From the NCBI RefSeq assembly GCF_003217095.1, contig NZ_QJSR01000014.1, positions 1 through 38,289 on the forward strand: DNA of 38,289 bases, given 5' to 3'. Source of the DNA: Rhizobium sp. PP-CC-3A-592. Lineage in GTDB: Bacteria; Pseudomonadota; Alphaproteobacteria; Rhizobiales; Rhizobiaceae. The position numbers and the translations under genes were made by a program. The notes under the pieces were generated by a model. It saw only the letters and a program-made list of their open reading frames with translations. It was not told the origin of the DNA and ran no database searches. Position 1 is the first letter of the stretch; each line of letters begins with the position of its first letter. This document shows positions 1-7,749 of this stretch, one piece after another.

Positions 1-936
1 CGGCTCAGCCGCTCGGGCGTCAAGGAAACGACGCTCGACTACACCGAGGACTTCGCCCATCGCCGGGGGATTGCGGAAGAGGCTGGCATTCGCAGCGAGA
101 TCGCGGTGGATCGTGCCGACATCGCGCGACAGGCGCGCAATGCGTCCAGGGAGCGAGCCGAGCACTCCACAGTGTCCGAACGCCCAGCACCCCTCGTGCC
201 CGCAATCACCCGCTACGACCGCGGTATCGAGGACGTCGCGCGCGAGAAGGCCGCATCGGTGGTTGAGCAGAAGTTCGGGACCGTCGCATCGCTCGTGCAG
301 CAGGTGTTCCAGGATCCGGAAACCGTCACACGACAGCTGCGAATGGGCATCAATGAGAAGACAGGGAGGGGGGCGGAACTCGCAACCCTCATGGCCAGAC
401 AGCCCGAGCGGTTCGGGGAGCTGCGCGGCAAGGCGGGGCTGCTTGGCGACAACAGGGAGCGCAGACAGGCAGCGGAGATCGCAAAGGCGGTGGCCGCCCA
501 TATCGGCCACGTCTCGAAAGCCTGGGACCGGCGCCTGGATGCGGAGCGGGCATCGGAAACGTGGCAGCGGGAGAAACGCGATGGCGTCGAGGTGCCCGGG
601 CTGACACCTCGCAGCTTCGAGCTTATTGCCCAGGTGGAAAAGACAGGGATCGACAAACAGGGTCCGCTCATCGATCAGTTGCGGTCAACGCCGGAGGGGA
701 GGATCGCACTGAAAGAAGCAAAGCGAGTGGCCGATGCGCTCACGCATCGGTTCGGGCATTCCGATCCGCGGAACTTTGCCGCGGAGCTTGAGAAGCGGCC
801 TGAGCTCGAAAAACAGGCCGAGACGATCAAAAGCGTTGCCCGTATTGTGGAGCGCACCCGCATGGCGGAGCTCACGCGGGATCATACGTTGAAGCAGCGG
901 CTCAGCCGAACGAAGGGGCTCGGGTTGAGCCGATAG
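1..936 (+). CDS. traA: Ti-type conjugative transfer relaxase TraA, C-terminal part (cut by window start)
   Basis: The frame is open from base 1 and gives about 311 residues. It begins with the RLSRSGVKETTLDY stretch typical of the C-terminal region of rhizobial TraA. The remainder is a charged, helical domain of the kind that carries a transfer signal (BID-like) in Agrobacterium/Rhizobium relaxases. TraA nicks oriT and unwinds plasmid DNA for conjugation; the MobA/MobL nuclease and helicase domains would lie upstream, outside the window. An internal Met at 106 is not a real start, because homologous sequence continues to base 1. The ORF ends at a TAG and is followed by a convergent small gene. 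Family identity is from recognition of the sequence. Confidence 0.85.
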   Translation, partial: RLSRSGVKETTLDYTEDFAHRRGIAEEAGIRSEIAVDRADIARQARNASRERAEHSTVSERPAPLVPAITRYDRGIEDVAREKAASVVEQKFGTVASLVQQVFQDPETVTRQLRMGINEKTGRGAELATLMARQPERFGELRGKAGLLGDNRERRQAAEIAKAVAAHIGHVSKAWDRRLDAERASETWQREKRDGVEVPGLTPRSFELIAQVEKTGIDKQGPLIDQLRSTPEGRIALKEAKRVADALTHRFGHSDPRNFAAELEKRPELEKQAETIKSVARIVERTRMAELTRDHTLKQRLSRTKGLGLSR

Positions 937-948
937 GATGGTGAGCGG

Positions 949-1203
949 TCATACGGTCCGAACAGGGAACATGTCCTCGCCATAGTGATGCAAGCGGGTG
1001 TGATGACGGCGGCAGAGCCAGCGCACGTCGAGAGGGTCCTCGTACTGGTCGTGATGGGCGTCAACCGTGTCGATGCCACAGACCTCGCAAGGTTGTTTGG
1101 AAAGATCGCCTGCCTTGACGGCTCGCTGCACGGCCAGGTGCGCATCGTATTTTGCCGGATTGGCCCGGCGCCAGTTTGCCTGACGGGTGTCGGTCTTCAG
1201 CAT
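949..1203 (-). CDS. Small HNH-like zinc-binding protein
   Basis: An 84-aa protein. Cys39-x2-Cys42 and Cys64-x3-His68 form a likely zinc site, with Asp48-Ala-His-His between them, as in HNH-type nuclease folds. The N-terminal 35 residues are basic and helical, and the chain ends soon after a His-rich tail. Similar short proteins occur beside transfer genes on rhizobial plasmids. It is convergent with traA and stops 12 bases past the traA end. Upstream of the ATG lies a weak AAGGGA ribosome site. Nuclease activity is inferred only from the motif; a purely structural zinc protein is equally possible. Confidence 0.7.
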   Translation of the reverse strand: MLKTDTRQANWRRANPAKYDAHLAVQRAVKAGDLSKQPCEVCGIDTVDAHHDQYEDPLDVRWLCRRHHTRLHHYGEDMFPVRTV

Positions 1204-1429
1204 CGCTGGTCAATCCCTTGGCAGGCCGCTGCCTACGACTGGCTAAATTTGTGCAGGTTGTCGTTTGTAAAGTCTATCTAAGGGGAAACTGGTGCAATAT
1301 TTATTTGCTTGCAAGTTCATACTCAAGGAAATGCACGGATGACCATGTTGGAACTAGGGTTCGGACCCAATAACAGGATTTCCACGGCGATCCGATTGTG
1401 ATTCATTGCCTCCGGGAGGAGGCGTTGAG

Positions 1430-1603
1430 ATGTCTGATTTCTTTTGGTTTTCCGATGCGCAGTGGGCTCGGATCGCGCCGCTTTTGCCAACCGATGTTCG
1501 CGGCAAGCCGCGTGTGGATGATCGTCGCGTGCTGAGCGGGATCGTCCACGCGCTTCGCTGCGGCGGGCGCTGGGCTGCACAGCCGCCACCGGCGAAGACA
1601 TGA
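1430..1603 (+). pseudogene. IS5-family transposase, N-terminal fragment
   Basis: The ATG at 1430 sits just behind a GGAGGCG ribosome site. It starts a protein (SDFFWFSDAQWARIAPLLP, then DDRRVLSGIVHALRCGGRW) that is the usual N-terminus of IS5-group transposases. The match breaks off after GGRW, near base 1573, and the frame runs out in unrelated sequence by 1603, where another IS fragment begins on the opposite strand. Only about 48 of some 250 residues remain, without catalytic DDE residues. This is a dead remnant. Confidence 0.75.
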
Positions 1604-1608
1604 AGAAG

Positions 1609-2189
1609 TCACTGCCATCGGTTGCGGATGGGTTTCAGTAGATTAGGAGCGCCATCGCGATCCTCGATATCGGCACTAGGCACCACAAGGTCGACGATCA
1701 GCCCGAGCGTATCGACGGTGATGTGACGCTTGCTGTCATTGGTCTCAGTGCAAACGACGTTTGTCGCCGTCTTACCCGCGTCAGAGCCCCGGATGCCGCC
1801 GCTTTCAGTCGTTTTGACGCGTTGGCTGTCGATAGCACCACCCGTCGTAGAAGCTTCTTTCCCCTCCAGTTCGTGTGCCTCCATGACGAGGTGATGGTTG
1901 ATGCGAGACCAAAGCCCGTGGCTCGCCATTCATAAAAATACCGCTGTACTATCGAACAGGGCGGAAAGGCCCTTGGCAGCATCCGCCACTGGCAGCTTGT
2001 CGGAGCGGTATAGAGAAGTAAGTTTAAAACATCGCGTACATCGGTCTTGCGCGGCCGGCCGAAAAGCCGCGGCTCGGGCATGACGGTCGCAACAGAATCC
2101 CATTCGCGATTGGTAACATCACTTGCATATCGGCTCGTCCGACGGACATAATTCCGCCGGGTGGTTTCAGTCCAGGCCATGCACTCCAT
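1609..2189 (-). pseudogene. IS5-family transposase remnant, frameshifted and truncated
   Basis: Read on the minus strand from about 2189, the first frame gives the typical N-terminus (MAWTETTRRNY, then RYASDVTNREWDSV, CQWRMLPRAFPP, YFYEWRATG). After about 1918 the homology moves to another frame starting in GLWSRINHHLVMEA and continuing through IDSQRVKTTESGG and ADIEDRDGAPNLL to 1609. The frame change makes the gene inactive, and the C-terminal catalytic part is missing. It is a different subgroup from the fragment at 1430 and points the other way, so two IS5 relatives were joined here by deletion or insertion. Confidence 0.75.
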
Positions 2190-2307
2190 CGAATCTTCGC
2201 AAATCCGACGGAATCACCAATTGCTGAGAGCACTAAACTCTTTTTTGGGCAGCCTCTAAAGAGCTCACGCGGGGATCAATATCCCAGAGCCTTGTGGGGT
2301 TGAAAGG

Positions 2308-2793
2308 GTGTCGGTCCTCGTTGCGAGTGAAAAATGCCCAGCGTGCGGCTGTGGCCGAGACGTGGCGGCATGGCTAGGCGGTATCATGAAGATCCGAAAG
2401 GCCTGCCAACAGCTCACTGTATCCAAGTATTGCCTTTATCAGGTAAGAATGATCCTATTGCGGTTAGTTTCTGCGGTAGGAGGAGGATACCGGACGGCAT
2501 CCAGGATCGTGAAACGCATGATGCAGGCGAGTGAAATCCCAGTATTTATCGATACTGTCATTAATGCTGGTTGTGGCATATGTGGATGTGGTGATGATCT
2601 TTACACGATCGGAGATGCCGACCTGTCGTGTGAAGAGTACGAGACAATAGCTCTCCAGCTACGGGCACCCCACGAACTTTTTGGCGATCGGGATCCTGTC
2701 AGACAACAAATTGTTGCATATCTACGTGCTATGGGTCAGTACCTTGATACCGCTGACGTGGGTCACCGGACCCTCAAATTTTCATTGCAGTAA
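2308..2793 (+). CDS. Hypothetical protein with a Cys-rich centre
   Basis: An open frame of up to 161 aa that I do not recognise. The C-terminal two thirds, from about 2509, look most protein-like: a short hydrophobic-acidic segment, the cluster CGICGCGDDLY, then an acidic helix-forming stretch (LSCEEYETIALQLRAPHELF) and RQQIVAYLRAMGQYLDTAD. An N-terminal CPACGCG adds further Cys pairs, so metal binding is possible but unproven. A GTG at 2509 lies about 25 bases after an AGGAGGA tract, so the true start may be there instead of 2308. Composition is AT-richer than the metabolic genes. It lies between an IS remnant and an arsR-type gene and could be transferred cargo or a chance frame. Confidence 0.35.
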   Translation: MSVLVASEKCPACGCGRDVAAWLGGIMKIRKACQQLTVSKYCLYQVRMILLRLVSAVGGGYRTASRIVKRMMQASEIPVFIDTVINAGCGICGCGDDLYTIGDADLSCEEYETIALQLRAPHELFGDRDPVRQQIVAYLRAMGQYLDTADVGHRTLKFSLQ

Positions 2794-2927
2794 GAAAATT
2801 GATGGCATTCGAATAGTAGAATGTTCCTTCCGAGATTGGCTAGCAAGCCTGTCTGAAATGGTGCAAGCGATTCCAATGGCCGATTTTCACGAATGACACC
2901 TATTAACGCCTAGACGCTCACTCAGTT

Positions 2928-2953
2928 ATTTCTTATATAGAAATATAAGAAAT
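2928..2953. promoter_or_regulatory. Perfect inverted repeat, probable operator of the ArsR-type gene
   Basis: ATTTCTTATAT (2928-2938) and its exact complement ATATAAGAAAT (2943-2953) are separated by AGAA. The 26-bp AT-rich palindrome ends 14 bases before the ATG of the downstream ArsR-family gene. Dyads of this size and place are the usual autoregulatory operators of ArsR/SmtB repressors. Binding is inferred, not shown. Confidence 0.6.
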
Positions 2954-2967
2954 TCTGGGGTTGGCTG

Positions 2968-3387
2968 ATGCTTGATATGCAACCGGATTTGAAACGTCTT
3001 TCTGGGGTTCTCGACGCACTTAGCAACGGTGCACGTATCCGGATGATTGAATATTTGCTGCTGCAGGGTGAATCAGATGTTAGTACGATGGTCCGCGAAA
3101 TTGGCTTGTCGCAATCTGCTCTCTCTCAGCATCTGCGCGTAATGTACAATATGTCGATTGTCCGCTTCCGTAAGAAAAGCCAGTTCCGGTATTACAGTAT
3201 CTGCGAGGGGATGGATGCTATCCTAAGCAATCTTATCGAAATCGCGTATTCCCATTCGGATCGCAGACTAGACCCAAGTAAGGCTGTTCCGGAAGAGCCT
3301 TCTCATGTGCTGAAAACAGGCGCGATAAAGGCCGCTAAGCGACGACTGGTCCTTAACCGGAAGGGACACCCGCTCTGGCGACGGTGA
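2968..3387 (+). CDS. ArsR/SmtB-family winged-helix transcriptional regulator
   Basis: A 139-aa protein. Residues 10-32 form the helical start (LSGVLDALSNGARIRMIEYLL), residues 38-57 the helix-turn-helix with recognition helix SQSALSQHLRVM, and residues 62-76 a basic wing (VRFRKKSQFRYYSI), the order seen in ArsR-family dimeric repressors. The classic ELCVCD metal site is absent, so it may sense a redox or sulfur signal or a non-metal ligand. The C-terminal 40 residues are a basic, probably disordered tail longer than in typical family members. A perfect 26-bp dyad immediately upstream suggests autoregulation. No target gene is obvious: upstream are IS remnants and downstream a decayed transfer gene. 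Family call is firm; the signal is unknown. Confidence 0.8.
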   Translation: MLDMQPDLKRLSGVLDALSNGARIRMIEYLLLQGESDVSTMVREIGLSQSALSQHLRVMYNMSIVRFRKKSQFRYYSICEGMDAILSNLIEIAYSHSDRRLDPSKAVPEEPSHVLKTGAIKAAKRRLVLNRKGHPLWRR

Positions 3388-3593
3388 AGTAACAGTGAGG
3401 GAGGGCCAAGGATCTGCGTCGCAGTTGCTGACCTCTCTCACCGTATGAGACGTCGACCTGAAATTCAATTACCATTGCGTTCGTTCTAGAAAGTGGAGTT
3501 ATCCTCTTTAAGGCCACAACGCTGCCAAGCCTCAAGGTATGTTGCGCTCTCTGGTCTTAACCCGAGGGCACAGCCGCGGCAGGGGCTGGGGAA

Positions 3594-3620
3594 CAGGAAG
3601 CCCCCGCTGTGGGCTTCCTG
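3594..3620 (-). terminator. Strong hairpin after the coupling-protein remnant
   Basis: CAGGAAGCCC (3594-3603) pairs perfectly with GGGCTTCCTG (3611-3620) around a 7-base loop. It lies two bases beyond the minus-strand stop codon (3623-3625) of the TraG/VirD4-like remnant, as expected for its old terminator. No clear T-run follows, so intrinsic termination is uncertain. Confidence 0.4.
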
Positions 3621-3622
3621 GC

Positions 3623-4063
3623 TTATCGACTACGGGGGTGTGCAAACACGGCCACGCCGATCGCGGGCAGGGGCGGAAGCGGCGGAAGGTCATGTTCATC
3701 GTCGGCGGGTTCGATGAGATCCAGTATTGAATCGGCGCGGCTGTGGGCCGCCCCGGCGATCCCACCTGCCATACCATCGCCATCGCTTGCGATAGTTGAT
3801 GCAGCAGCCGAGGATCAAGGGCGGCACTTGGCGGAATTTGACGATCGTGCGCGTTAGCGGCAGGCGCTGAATATCAGCCGGATCAAGCAGCCAGTAGCCG
3901 CTCTCGGACCGGCCCTGTTGCCGGTTACGTGGCGACCAAGCCTCGCCGGACTGTTTGACGCTGGTCGAGCTGGAAAGGGTGGTGTTGCCGACCATCGTGG
4001 CGACGGACTGCGCGGCTTCGTTGTCGTTGACCCCGAAGAACAAGCGGGCGGAGGAGCGTTGTA
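3623..4063 (-). pseudogene. Type IV coupling protein (TraG/VirD4-like), C-terminal remnant
   Basis: On the minus strand, frame one reads LFFGVNDNEAAQSVATMVG, then a Ser/Arg linker and LLDPADIQRLPLTRTIVKF and RQVPPLI. This matches the layout of the last part of TraG/VirD4 ATPases (the FFGVND-ETA block followed by a DE-RLP block and a final P-I strand). The homology then appears to continue in a second frame, ending in an acidic, Pro-rich tail (LIEPADDEHDLPPLPPLPAI) with a TAA at 3623-3625, implying a frameshift near 3820. Walker motifs are missing. Together with traA at the left edge it indicates an old conjugation region. The family call rests on motif resemblance only. Confidence 0.45.
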
Positions 4064-4110
4064 GGATGGGTCACAGAGAGAGCGGCCTTCAATCTTTAAC
4101 GCATGCGATA

Positions 4111-4174
4111 TGGGCTGCTGCCGGTTTCATGGACGTCGAGCTAAGATGTTCCTCCTGAAACCGGCAGCAGCCCA
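4111..4174. repeat. 19-bp perfect inverted repeat with 26-base spacer
   Basis: TGGGCTGCTGCCGGTTTCA (4111-4129) and its exact complement (4156-4174) flank 26 bases. It lies between two pseudogenes, just downstream of the dead ssuD-like gene's stop (4212 on the minus strand). It could be a terminator stem, a folded IS end of the REP type, or the two ends of a collapsed element. No T-run supports a plain intrinsic terminator. Confidence 0.6.
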
Positions 4175-4211
4175 GTTCCACCTGGGAAGCGACGCTGGCA
4201 TCTTGGTTACT

Positions 4212-5281
4212 CTAGGATAGCAGCGGCAGCAGAGCCTTGCCCTGACGGTCGCTCTCGGCGCGGTACGGCGTATCCGAGAGGATGAATTGGGAAATCCCGA
4301 GGTCTTCGTATTTTCGAAGCGAACGGGCGACGTCCTCAGCGGTGCCGACGAGCCATGTGGTGCCGGCGCTACCGCCGCCGTGTCGAGCGGGGGCGGTGTA
4401 TAGGTTGTCGTCGAGGACGTCACCGCGGGTGACGACATCGTTGAGGCGCTGCTGGCCGTGAGCGACGACGGTGCGGTGGTCCTGCCAGTCGCCCGCCTTG
4501 CCTGCCGCCATGCGGGCGACTTTCGCTTCGGCGTCCGCCCAGGCTTCCTCCCGCGTATCACGGATGAGGGTGGTGATGCGCAGGCCGAACGCGAGCGGCG
4601 GCAGGTCGCGGTCGAGTTTGGCGCTGAGGGCTTTGAGCCGGGCGATGCGTTCGGCGATATCGTCGCGCGGCTCGCCCCAGAACAGTTGCACGTCGGCTTC
4701 CGTGGCCGCCACCTGCTCGGCTGCCGCCGATGCCCTGCCGAAATTAGCTTTGGGTGAAGACGATCGCCCCGTGCCAAGATGCGCGGCTGTACGGTGCAGC
4801 CGGAGACGTGGAAATAGCGCCCCGCATAGGTTACCTCCTCCTCCGTCCAGAGACGGCGTACGAGCCGCATGAACGCCTTCGTTCTCGCGTAGCGGTCTTC
4901 CTGGTTGCCCTCACTGTCGCCATAGGCGGCAAGATCGTCCTTGCCGGAGACGATGTTGATGCGGATGCGGCCCCCGCTCAAGCGGTCGAGCGTGGCGGCC
5001 GACGCCGCGAAATGGGCCGGCGACCAGTAGCCGGGGCGCACCGCGATCAGCGGCTCGAAGGTCTTTGTTCGCGCAACGAGCGCGCTCGCCACCGTGAAGG
5101 TATCCGGACGACCTCAGCCGGTGCCGATCAGCGCGCCCGTCCAGCCACTCTCCTGCAGACCCGTGGGCTGTGCCGTCAGGGCCTCTAGACTGTCATGTCC
5201 CTCCACCGCCACATCCCCGCGATGCCCGGCCTTGGTATCGTTCGGAATGTACCAGAGATAGTCGGTTCCACGCCCCATCAT
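4212..5281 (-). pseudogene. ssuD: SsuD-like FMNH2-dependent alkanesulfonate monooxygenase, inactivated
   Basis: Read on the minus strand from ATG 5281, the protein starts DYLWYIPNDTKAGH and reaches GWTGALIGTG, where a TGA at 5114-5116 replaces the Trp codon (GTGWG) expected in this family. It continues RPDTFTVASALVART, LDRLSGGRIRINIVSG, HVSGCTVQPRI and HPKL. A one-base loss at about 4742-4748 then moves homology to another frame (ASAAAEQVAATEADVQLFWGEP through WLVGTAEDVARSLRKYEDLGISQFILSDTP) to the stop at 4212. Total length, about 356 codons, equals a full SsuD. SsuD cleaves alkanesulfonates to sulfite and an aldehyde. It is the last gene of the minus-strand sulfur block, and both lesions look recent because the rest is well preserved. 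Confidence 0.85.
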
Positions 5282-5314
5282 CCGCCCTTCAAGCCTCGGG
5301 ACAGGCCCGATACT

Positions 5315-5365
5315 TTCGCTATTCGCTCTTCGCTATTCGCTATTTACTGCCGACTGCCGACTGCC
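5315..5365. repeat. Two adjacent heptanucleotide tandem repeats
   Basis: Four units of TTCGCTA (5315-5342, the second ending in C) are followed after three bases by almost three units of ACTGCCG (5346-5365). The stop codon and last residues of the ketopantoate-reductase-like gene are made from these repeats. Such arrays arise by slipped-strand replication and can vary between strains. Confidence 0.75.
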
Positions 5366-6350
5366 TACGACCTAGATCCGGCTCACCAACCACCTCGATC
5401 CCCACAGATCCCGGCCGCCCGCCATCCCGCGCCAACCGGGCAACGGCCTGCTGCAGCGCCTCGTTGAGCGGCGCGGGGATGCCGTGGAGGCGGGCGAGAC
5501 GGACGATTTCGCCGTTGAGGTAATCGACCTCGCTGGAGGAGCCGCGGGTAAAGCTTTGCCACGTGGATTGCTGTCCCTGCTCGATGCCGCTGTCTTCGGC
5601 TACATGCCAGCCAGAGATATCGACCGTCCGCTCGGACGGGAGAGCCGGGTCAAGGCCCGCGGCGTGCAGCACGGTGCGCGCCTCGTCGGCCACGCGGGCG
5701 GCAATGGCTGCACGGGCATCCGGAGCGGCGGCGAAGAGTTCGGTGGCGTTGGTCACGTTGTGGATCAGTTTTTCCGCCTTCCACCGCGTGATGTCGGCCC
5801 GCGTTTCGGTGAGGTAGCCTGCCTTTATCAGGTCCGCGGCGATTTCCCGGGCGGTATCGTCGAGGCCGTGAGGATAGCGGCCGAGCGTGACGATGCCAAG
5901 GTTCGGGGCACCGCCAACCACGACTTCGCCAGTCTCGGTGTAGCGCGCGGGGATTTTGACGCTTGCGGCATAGACGCGGGAAAAGCGCCGCAGCGCGATA
6001 TCCTCGGCCGCAAGTCCGTTCTGCACCGTCACCAGCGGTAGATCGGCGGCGAGGCCACCCCCTTCCACCGGTAGCCACGCCCAGAAGGCGGTCGCCGCCT
6101 CCACATCCTGCGTCTTCACGGTGAGAACCAGAATGTCGTCAGGCTTCAGCGCCGGTGGCGTCGCTGTGTCCACGGCCTGAAGCCGGATCTGGCGCGTGCC
6201 GTGCGGGCGGCGATAGGTCAGGCCGTGCCGGGCGATATGGTCGATCTGCGCGCCACGCCCGACGAGGACATAGGCGATGCCGTGGGTTTCGAACTCGGCG
6301 GCAAGGCTCGCGCCCACGGCGCCGGCGCCAATGATGATGTAGCGGGTCAT
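5340..6350 (-). CDS. Ketopantoate reductase (PanE/ApbA) family oxidoreductase
   Basis: A 336-aa protein starting MTRYIIIGAGAVGASLAAE, the NADP-binding GxGxxG Rossmann loop. The middle has the family Lys-Asn region (WKAEKLIHNVTNATELF, about residues 190-206). The C-terminal domain carries SSEVDYLNGEIVRLARLHGIPAPLNEA, the PanE signature with the catalytic Glu. True PanE reduces 2-dehydropantoate to pantoate, but many paralogues in catabolic operons act on other 2-keto acids or modified substrates, and the context (16 bases after the ACAD-like gene, in a sulfur-uptake block) favours such a paralogue. The last ten residues (RRQSAVGSK) come from tandem repeats, so the original stop may have lain earlier. 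Confidence 0.8.
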   Translation of the reverse strand: MTRYIIIGAGAVGASLAAEFETHGIAYVLVGRGAQIDHIARHGLTYRRPHGTRQIRLQAVDTATPPALKPDDILVLTVKTQDVEAATAFWAWLPVEGGGLAADLPLVTVQNGLAAEDIALRRFSRVYAASVKIPARYTETGEVVVGGAPNLGIVTLGRYPHGLDDTAREIAADLIKAGYLTETRADITRWKAEKLIHNVTNATELFAAAPDARAAIAARVADEARTVLHAAGLDPALPSERTVDISGWHVAEDSGIEQGQQSTWQSFTRGSSSEVDYLNGEIVRLARLHGIPAPLNEALQQAVARLARDGGRPGSVGIEVVGEPDLGRRQSAVGSK

Positions 6351-6366
6351 GGCGGTCCTGTTCGCG

Positions 6367-7626
6367 TCAGGCGGTCTTCAGGGAGGGGAGGGGTGCGGCC
6401 GTTGCCGTTGGGCTTTCGGCGTCCGTCTTCGCCCAGCGGTCAAAAGCGCTTCGGCCGAGCAGCGAGAGGGAGGTATCCTCCTGCGGGGCATGGACGAGCA
6501 CGGACTGGATGTCGCGGAAGTGCCGTTCGAGCCCGAGATCGGCGCCGAGGCCAGGATTGCCAATGCCGCGCACGGCGATCTGCACGGCATCGCGCAGCTG
6601 CCGGCCGGCCAGAAGGCGGGCGCGGATCAACGCTTCAGTCTCGTCGGCCCGGTGGGCGAGCGCGTCGAAGATCAACTGCCGGGCACCGGAGACGAGCAGA
6701 TCGATCTCCCCCGAGAGCGTCACGAAGCGCTCGGTGCGGGCGATGGGATGACCGAGATTGGCGGGCACGCGCTCGTGTGCAAAGTGGATGAAGGCCTCCT
6801 GCGCGGCTTCGGCCACGCCGAGATAGAGCGCTGTGAGCGCGAGCGTCATGCCGGCATGGGCGCGATTGTCCTGCTGGGCGACGGAGGGATCGACCAGATC
6901 GAGCACGTTTTCGGCCGGGATCACCACATCGGTGTAGGCGACATCATGCGAGCCGCTGGCGCGCATGCCGAGGCTGTTCCAGTTCTCGATGACCTCGATG
7001 CCCGGCAGGCCGTTTTCCACGACGAAGGTGCCGACGCGCGAAGGCGTCTCGTCCGTATGAGCCCAGACGAGGAAGTAGGTGAGGCCATGAGCCCCGGTGA
7101 CGAAGCGCTTGCGGCCGGAGATCGACCAGCCGGCGGCCGTGCGCCGGGCGACGGTTGCAGGCAGGCCGCCGCGCGCCGGCGAGCCGAGTTCGGGCTCGAC
7201 GCGGGCCGCGTTGATCAGCAGCGGGCGGTCTTTTGCCTGATCGAGCAGCCGCCGATAGAGATCGTCCGGCCAGTGGCCCTTTACTGCCTGACCCAGATGA
7301 TTGAAGAGCGTCATGGCGCTGATCAGCGCGACGGAAGGATCGCCCCTGCCGAGCGCTTGAAGAATGGTGGCAGCATCCAATAGCGTGCCGCCGGGTCCGC
7401 CATAGCGCGTGGCCACGGTGTGTTCCAGAAGGCCGCTACGGTGCACGGCCTGGATGCCTGCCCAAGGGAACCGGCCGGATGTATCCGCCTCCGGCGCGGC
7501 GTCCGCGACCGCTCGGACGGTGGCTTCGGGAACGGTCGGGTTGGACACGGGGACCTTGGAAACATGGGCCGGGGAAGCTTGGGCCGGGGAAACGTTGAGA
7601 GGACGATGCAGGGGGGTCGCGGACAT
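6367..7626 (-). CDS. SfnB/DszC-like acyl-CoA-dehydrogenase-fold oxidoreductase
   Basis: About 419 aa from ATG 7626 (in-frame Met codons at 7665 and 7740 are possible, and none has a strong ribosome site). After a Pro/Val-rich N-terminus the fold is acyl-CoA-dehydrogenase-like: the helical domain (WAGIQAVHRSGLLEHTVATRYGG, DAATILQALGRGDPSVAL), the beta domain with flavin-contact segment SGRKRFVTGAHGLTYFLVWA, and WNSLGMRASGSHDVAY. The end, GIGNPGLGADLGLERHFRDIQSVLVHAPQEDT, is typical of the SfnB/DszC branch, which uses FMNH2 or FAD to oxygenate organosulfur compounds. Two luciferase-like oxygenases precede it and a PanE-like gene follows after 16 bases. The substrate is unknown. Confidence 0.75.
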   Translation of the reverse strand: MSATPLHRPLNVSPAQASPAHVSKVPVSNPTVPEATVRAVADAAPEADTSGRFPWAGIQAVHRSGLLEHTVATRYGGPGGTLLDAATILQALGRGDPSVALISAMTLFNHLGQAVKGHWPDDLYRRLLDQAKDRPLLINAARVEPELGSPARGGLPATVARRTAAGWSISGRKRFVTGAHGLTYFLVWAHTDETPSRVGTFVVENGLPGIEVIENWNSLGMRASGSHDVAYTDVVIPAENVLDLVDPSVAQQDNRAHAGMTLALTALYLGVAEAAQEAFIHFAHERVPANLGHPIARTERFVTLSGEIDLLVSGARQLIFDALAHRADETEALIRARLLAGRQLRDAVQIAVRGIGNPGLGADLGLERHFRDIQSVLVHAPQEDTSLSLLGRSAFDRWAKTDAESPTATAAPLPSLKTA

Positions 7627-7749
7627 GGGGTCGGGGCTTTCTGGCTTTCGTAGAACATCCGGCATGGCGCACCATAGTGGACGCGGAACGGCGCGCTTGC
7701 GGCGTTTGCAAACCGGACGCCAGCGGCGCTCGGTTTGCAATCCTTGAGG

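Noticed and set aside
71-604. Open frame of 177 codons in plus strand overlapping traA
   Set aside because: It shadows the traA frame and is rich in Arg/Ser/Pro as expected of a shifted GC-rich gene.
5484-7383. Long plus-strand frames opposite the panE-like and ACAD-like genes
   Set aside because: Antisense shadows in GC-rich DNA; the minus-strand proteins match known families along their full length.
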